A stretch of DNA of 9,462 nt from Verrucomicrobiaceae bacterium (lineage in GTDB: Bacteria > Verrucomicrobiota > Verrucomicrobiae > Verrucomicrobiales > Akkermansiaceae), in assembly GCA_947372405.1 (NCBI GenBank), contig CANBTO010000161.1:1-9462 (forward strand), read 5' to 3'. The notes beneath the pieces were generated by a model, which made no database searches, had not been told where the DNA came from, and worked only from the letters and a program-made list of their open reading frames with translations. Below are positions 7,814 through 9,462 of this stretch, piece after piece. Position 1 is the stretch's first letter; each line of letters opens with the position of its first letter. The translations under genes and the position numbers were made by a program.

Positions 7814-9364
7814 TCATAATTCACTAATTTTGAGGGTTTTGGCAACCATATCGTCCGGCAGTGATGCTTGGGGAATCTCGAAATCGAAGTGCCAGCTGAA
7901 AACGTTTCCCAGCCATCGACCGCACTCAGCCATCCAGGTCTTCCAGTGGTTCTGAAGCTTTTCCGGGACGTCCAGTTCGTTCTCTTTGAGCATATGAAGG
8001 AGAAAGTCCCTATGGCCGAGGAAGGTGCGGTATCCGCGGAGCGAGATTTCCCGGGGTGAACGGCAGAAATTCAAAGGCACCGTGACAGCCCAGTCCAATT
8101 GCCGGCTCTCGATCCTCCCTTTGGCTGAAAGTGACACAAAATTGAGGAAACTAAGATACTGGTAATAGGCGCATAGGGCGCTCTGGAAGTGCTCAGGGGA
8201 TCCGAATGCCTCGACGACCCACTCTTCATCCGCTTGTTTGAGAAGGAACGTCCAAGCGACAGTGCAAGTGTGCAACATGGCCTTTGGCCAGCCTGTGACG
8301 CTGCTATCATTGAAGAGAGCTTTCTGCTTACTGTCTCGCCACCGGAGAGGTAACCGGGTCGTTGCAAGATCATAAACCTGTTTGCTGGCTAGTGATTCCA
8401 TCAACATCGAGCCGATCAGTGCGTGTCCGACGAACAAGAGTAGTTCGGGAAAATCATACCAGTAGGCGGCACCTTCGGGATTCCAACCAGGCGGCTTGGA
8501 AATTTCATCAATCCATCCCAGTTGCCCGCAGAACTCCGACTGGCCCGATTCCGCGCCTGCAACCAATGCGGCGAAAAATGGCGAGTAGCAGCGCACTCCG
8601 AGTGCCGCGTGTTCATGCAAAGCGGCAAAGTCCCGGTCTGTTGCGGCCGGAATGCTTGGATTGTTGTTCCTCCATGTGATGAGATCGGAAGCAGCTTGTC
8701 GTTCGAGAGCCTTCATCATACGCCTCCATCCCACCACATCGCCTGCTGAGGCATGAGTAGCGGCTTGCCTGTAGGCCAAGGAAGCGTTGCCGAACAAACT
8801 GGAATAAGGTGCGTCGGCCTCGGCTTGTCTCGTGAGAGTTACCGAGCTGGGTGAGGCCATTGACAAATACGGACTTGCCCCCAGCGGTGGCTTGGAGGCA
8901 GCAACCACTTGATGGATTGTCTTAACCAATTGTTCTAGAGAATTGCCGAAATCCTCATCCTGACTGAAATCAACGTATAGCCGTGTTGAAACGCAATCCG
9001 GAACCACGATGTCGCCGCCTTGGCGGACGATAGGGACAAATTTTCGGGTTCCCAAATCCCTCACCAATTCCCCGGTGACAATCATCGCCTCATAGCCGAC
9101 GCCACCTTTTCCATCGTTGGCTTTTCTCACATAGGGCTCCGTGCAGACCATCAGGACCCGATCCGCCTGTTTGACGGCCCGCTCCATAAATTTCGGGACA
9201 TCGTCGCCGGGTTCCAGATCCCATTGATCGAAAATCACCTGAATGCCTTTTTCAAGTAGGGCAGCGGCAAGCTGGGCAACCCACTGCTTGTGCTGCCGCG
9301 AATCGTGGGAGTAGGACAGAAACACAGAGGGCGTTGAAGAAGTTGCTTGGGGCTCGTTGCTCAT
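7814..9364 (-). CDS. TIR/SEFIR-domain defence protein with unknown C-terminal region
   Basis: 516-residue soluble protein. Residues 12-155 form a TIR/SEFIR-type domain: SVFLSYSHDSRQHKQWV (13-29), GIQVIFDQWDLEPGDDVPKF (40-59), ADRVLMVCTEPYVRKA (67-82), GGVGYEAMIVTGEL (87-100) and FVPIVRQGG then STRLYVDFSQDEDF. Bacterial TIR domains in defence often cleave NAD or make signalling nucleotides. Glu92 in GYEAMIV aligns in position with the catalytic glutamate of SARM1-like TIRs, but that alignment is by eye. Residues about 170-516 are mostly helical, rich in Trp and aromatic residues, and I do not recognise them; they could sense the trigger or bind a partner. There is no signal peptide and no clear membrane segment. 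The ATG overlaps the stop of the upstream hsdS-like gene (ATGA), so it is probably translated with the restriction operon. The Abi_2 gene follows. Domain call is strong; activity is inference. Confidence 0.85.
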   Translation of the reverse strand: MSNEPQATSSTPSVFLSYSHDSRQHKQWVAQLAAALLEKGIQVIFDQWDLEPGDDVPKFMERAVKQADRVLMVCTEPYVRKANDGKGGVGYEAMIVTGELVRDLGTRKFVPIVRQGGDIVVPDCVSTRLYVDFSQDEDFGNSLEQLVKTIHQVVAASKPPLGASPYLSMASPSSVTLTRQAEADAPYSSLFGNASLAYRQAATHASAGDVVGWRRMMKALERQAASDLITWRNNNPSIPAATDRDFAALHEHAALGVRCYSPFFAALVAGAESGQSEFCGQLGWIDEISKPPGWNPEGAAYWYDFPELLLFVGHALIGSMLMESLASKQVYDLATTRLPLRWRDSKQKALFNDSSVTGWPKAMLHTCTVAWTFLLKQADEEWVVEAFGSPEHFQSALCAYYQYLSFLNFVSLSAKGRIESRQLDWAVTVPLNFCRSPREISLRGYRTFLGHRDFLLHMLKENELDVPEKLQNHWKTWMAECGRWLGNVFSWHFDFEIPQASLPDDMVAKTLKISEL

Positions 9365-9462
9365 GGCTTGACTCGGATCTTCTTCGTCAGCAGCCGCTGA
9401 ATCAAGCCGCGCTTTTGCTGGTTGAGGGTTTGGCGTTGAGTGCGGAGGAGAGTGCCGGGCAA
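9361..9462 (-). CDS. hsdS: Type I restriction specificity subunit HsdS, C-terminal fragment cut by window edge
   Basis: An open frame enters from the right edge and gives 33 residues before a TGA at 9363-9361. It contains LRTQRQTLNQQKRGLIQRLL and ends TKKIRVKP. This closely resembles the last helix and tail of HsdS proteins, which commonly read (Q)QKxGLMQ(K/Q)LLTGKxRVK after the second conserved coiled coil. HsdS chooses the DNA target of type I restriction-modification complexes together with HsdM and HsdR. The stop overlaps the ATG of the TIR/SEFIR gene by four bases, so the two are likely co-translated. The rest of the gene, and probably hsdM and hsdR, should lie beyond 9462 on the same strand. 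The call rests on a short tail, but its sequence and its position in a defence island agree. Confidence 0.72.
   Translation of the reverse strand: MPGTLLRTQRQTLNQQKRGLIQRLLTKKIRVKP

Overview
The window looks like a chromosomal stretch of a Gram-negative, GC-rich bacterium, most likely a member of the Verrucomicrobiota. This is a judgement from the feel of the proteins (LepA, L21/L27, a secreted BNR-4 protein and an ars cluster with a DUF6428 gene) and from the general lack of Shine-Dalgarno sequences. No database search was possible.

Layout. (1) Positions 1-60 carry two imperfect 23-bp direct repeats that resemble the end of an insertion sequence. (2) 107-2592 (+) is a compact arsenic-resistance operon: an ArsR-type repressor, a DUF6428 protein with a cysteine-rich tail, an ACR3 arsenite efflux permease and a thioredoxin-type arsenate reductase. 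Arsenate would be reduced by ArsC, the arsenite exported by Acr3, and ArsR would sense arsenite. (3) A symmetrical hairpin at 2606-2641 separates this operon from the convergent ribosomal-protein pair rplU-rpmA (3254-2663, -), whose leader contains two competing hairpins. (4) 3447-4790 (+) is a secreted BNR-4 repeat protein, possibly a polysaccharide-active enzyme. (5) 4896-6695 (+) is lepA (elongation factor 4), a conserved housekeeping gene. (6) From 6679 to the right edge, all genes are on the minus strand and look like a defence island. In transcription order they are the last 33 codons of a probable type I restriction specificity subunit (hsdS), a TIR/SEFIR-domain protein with an unrecognised 340-residue C-terminal part that overlaps hsdS by ATGA, and an Abi_2/HEPN family protein whose 3' end runs into the 3' end of lepA.

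The part most worth following up is the right-hand third. A TIR/SEFIR gene appears translationally coupled to a type I restriction-modification operon and is followed by a candidate HEPN RNase. The plausible reading is a restriction system with back-up abortive-infection effectors, docked at the 3' end of lepA. The left half is well explained by known gene families, apart from the DUF6428 protein and the rplU leader.
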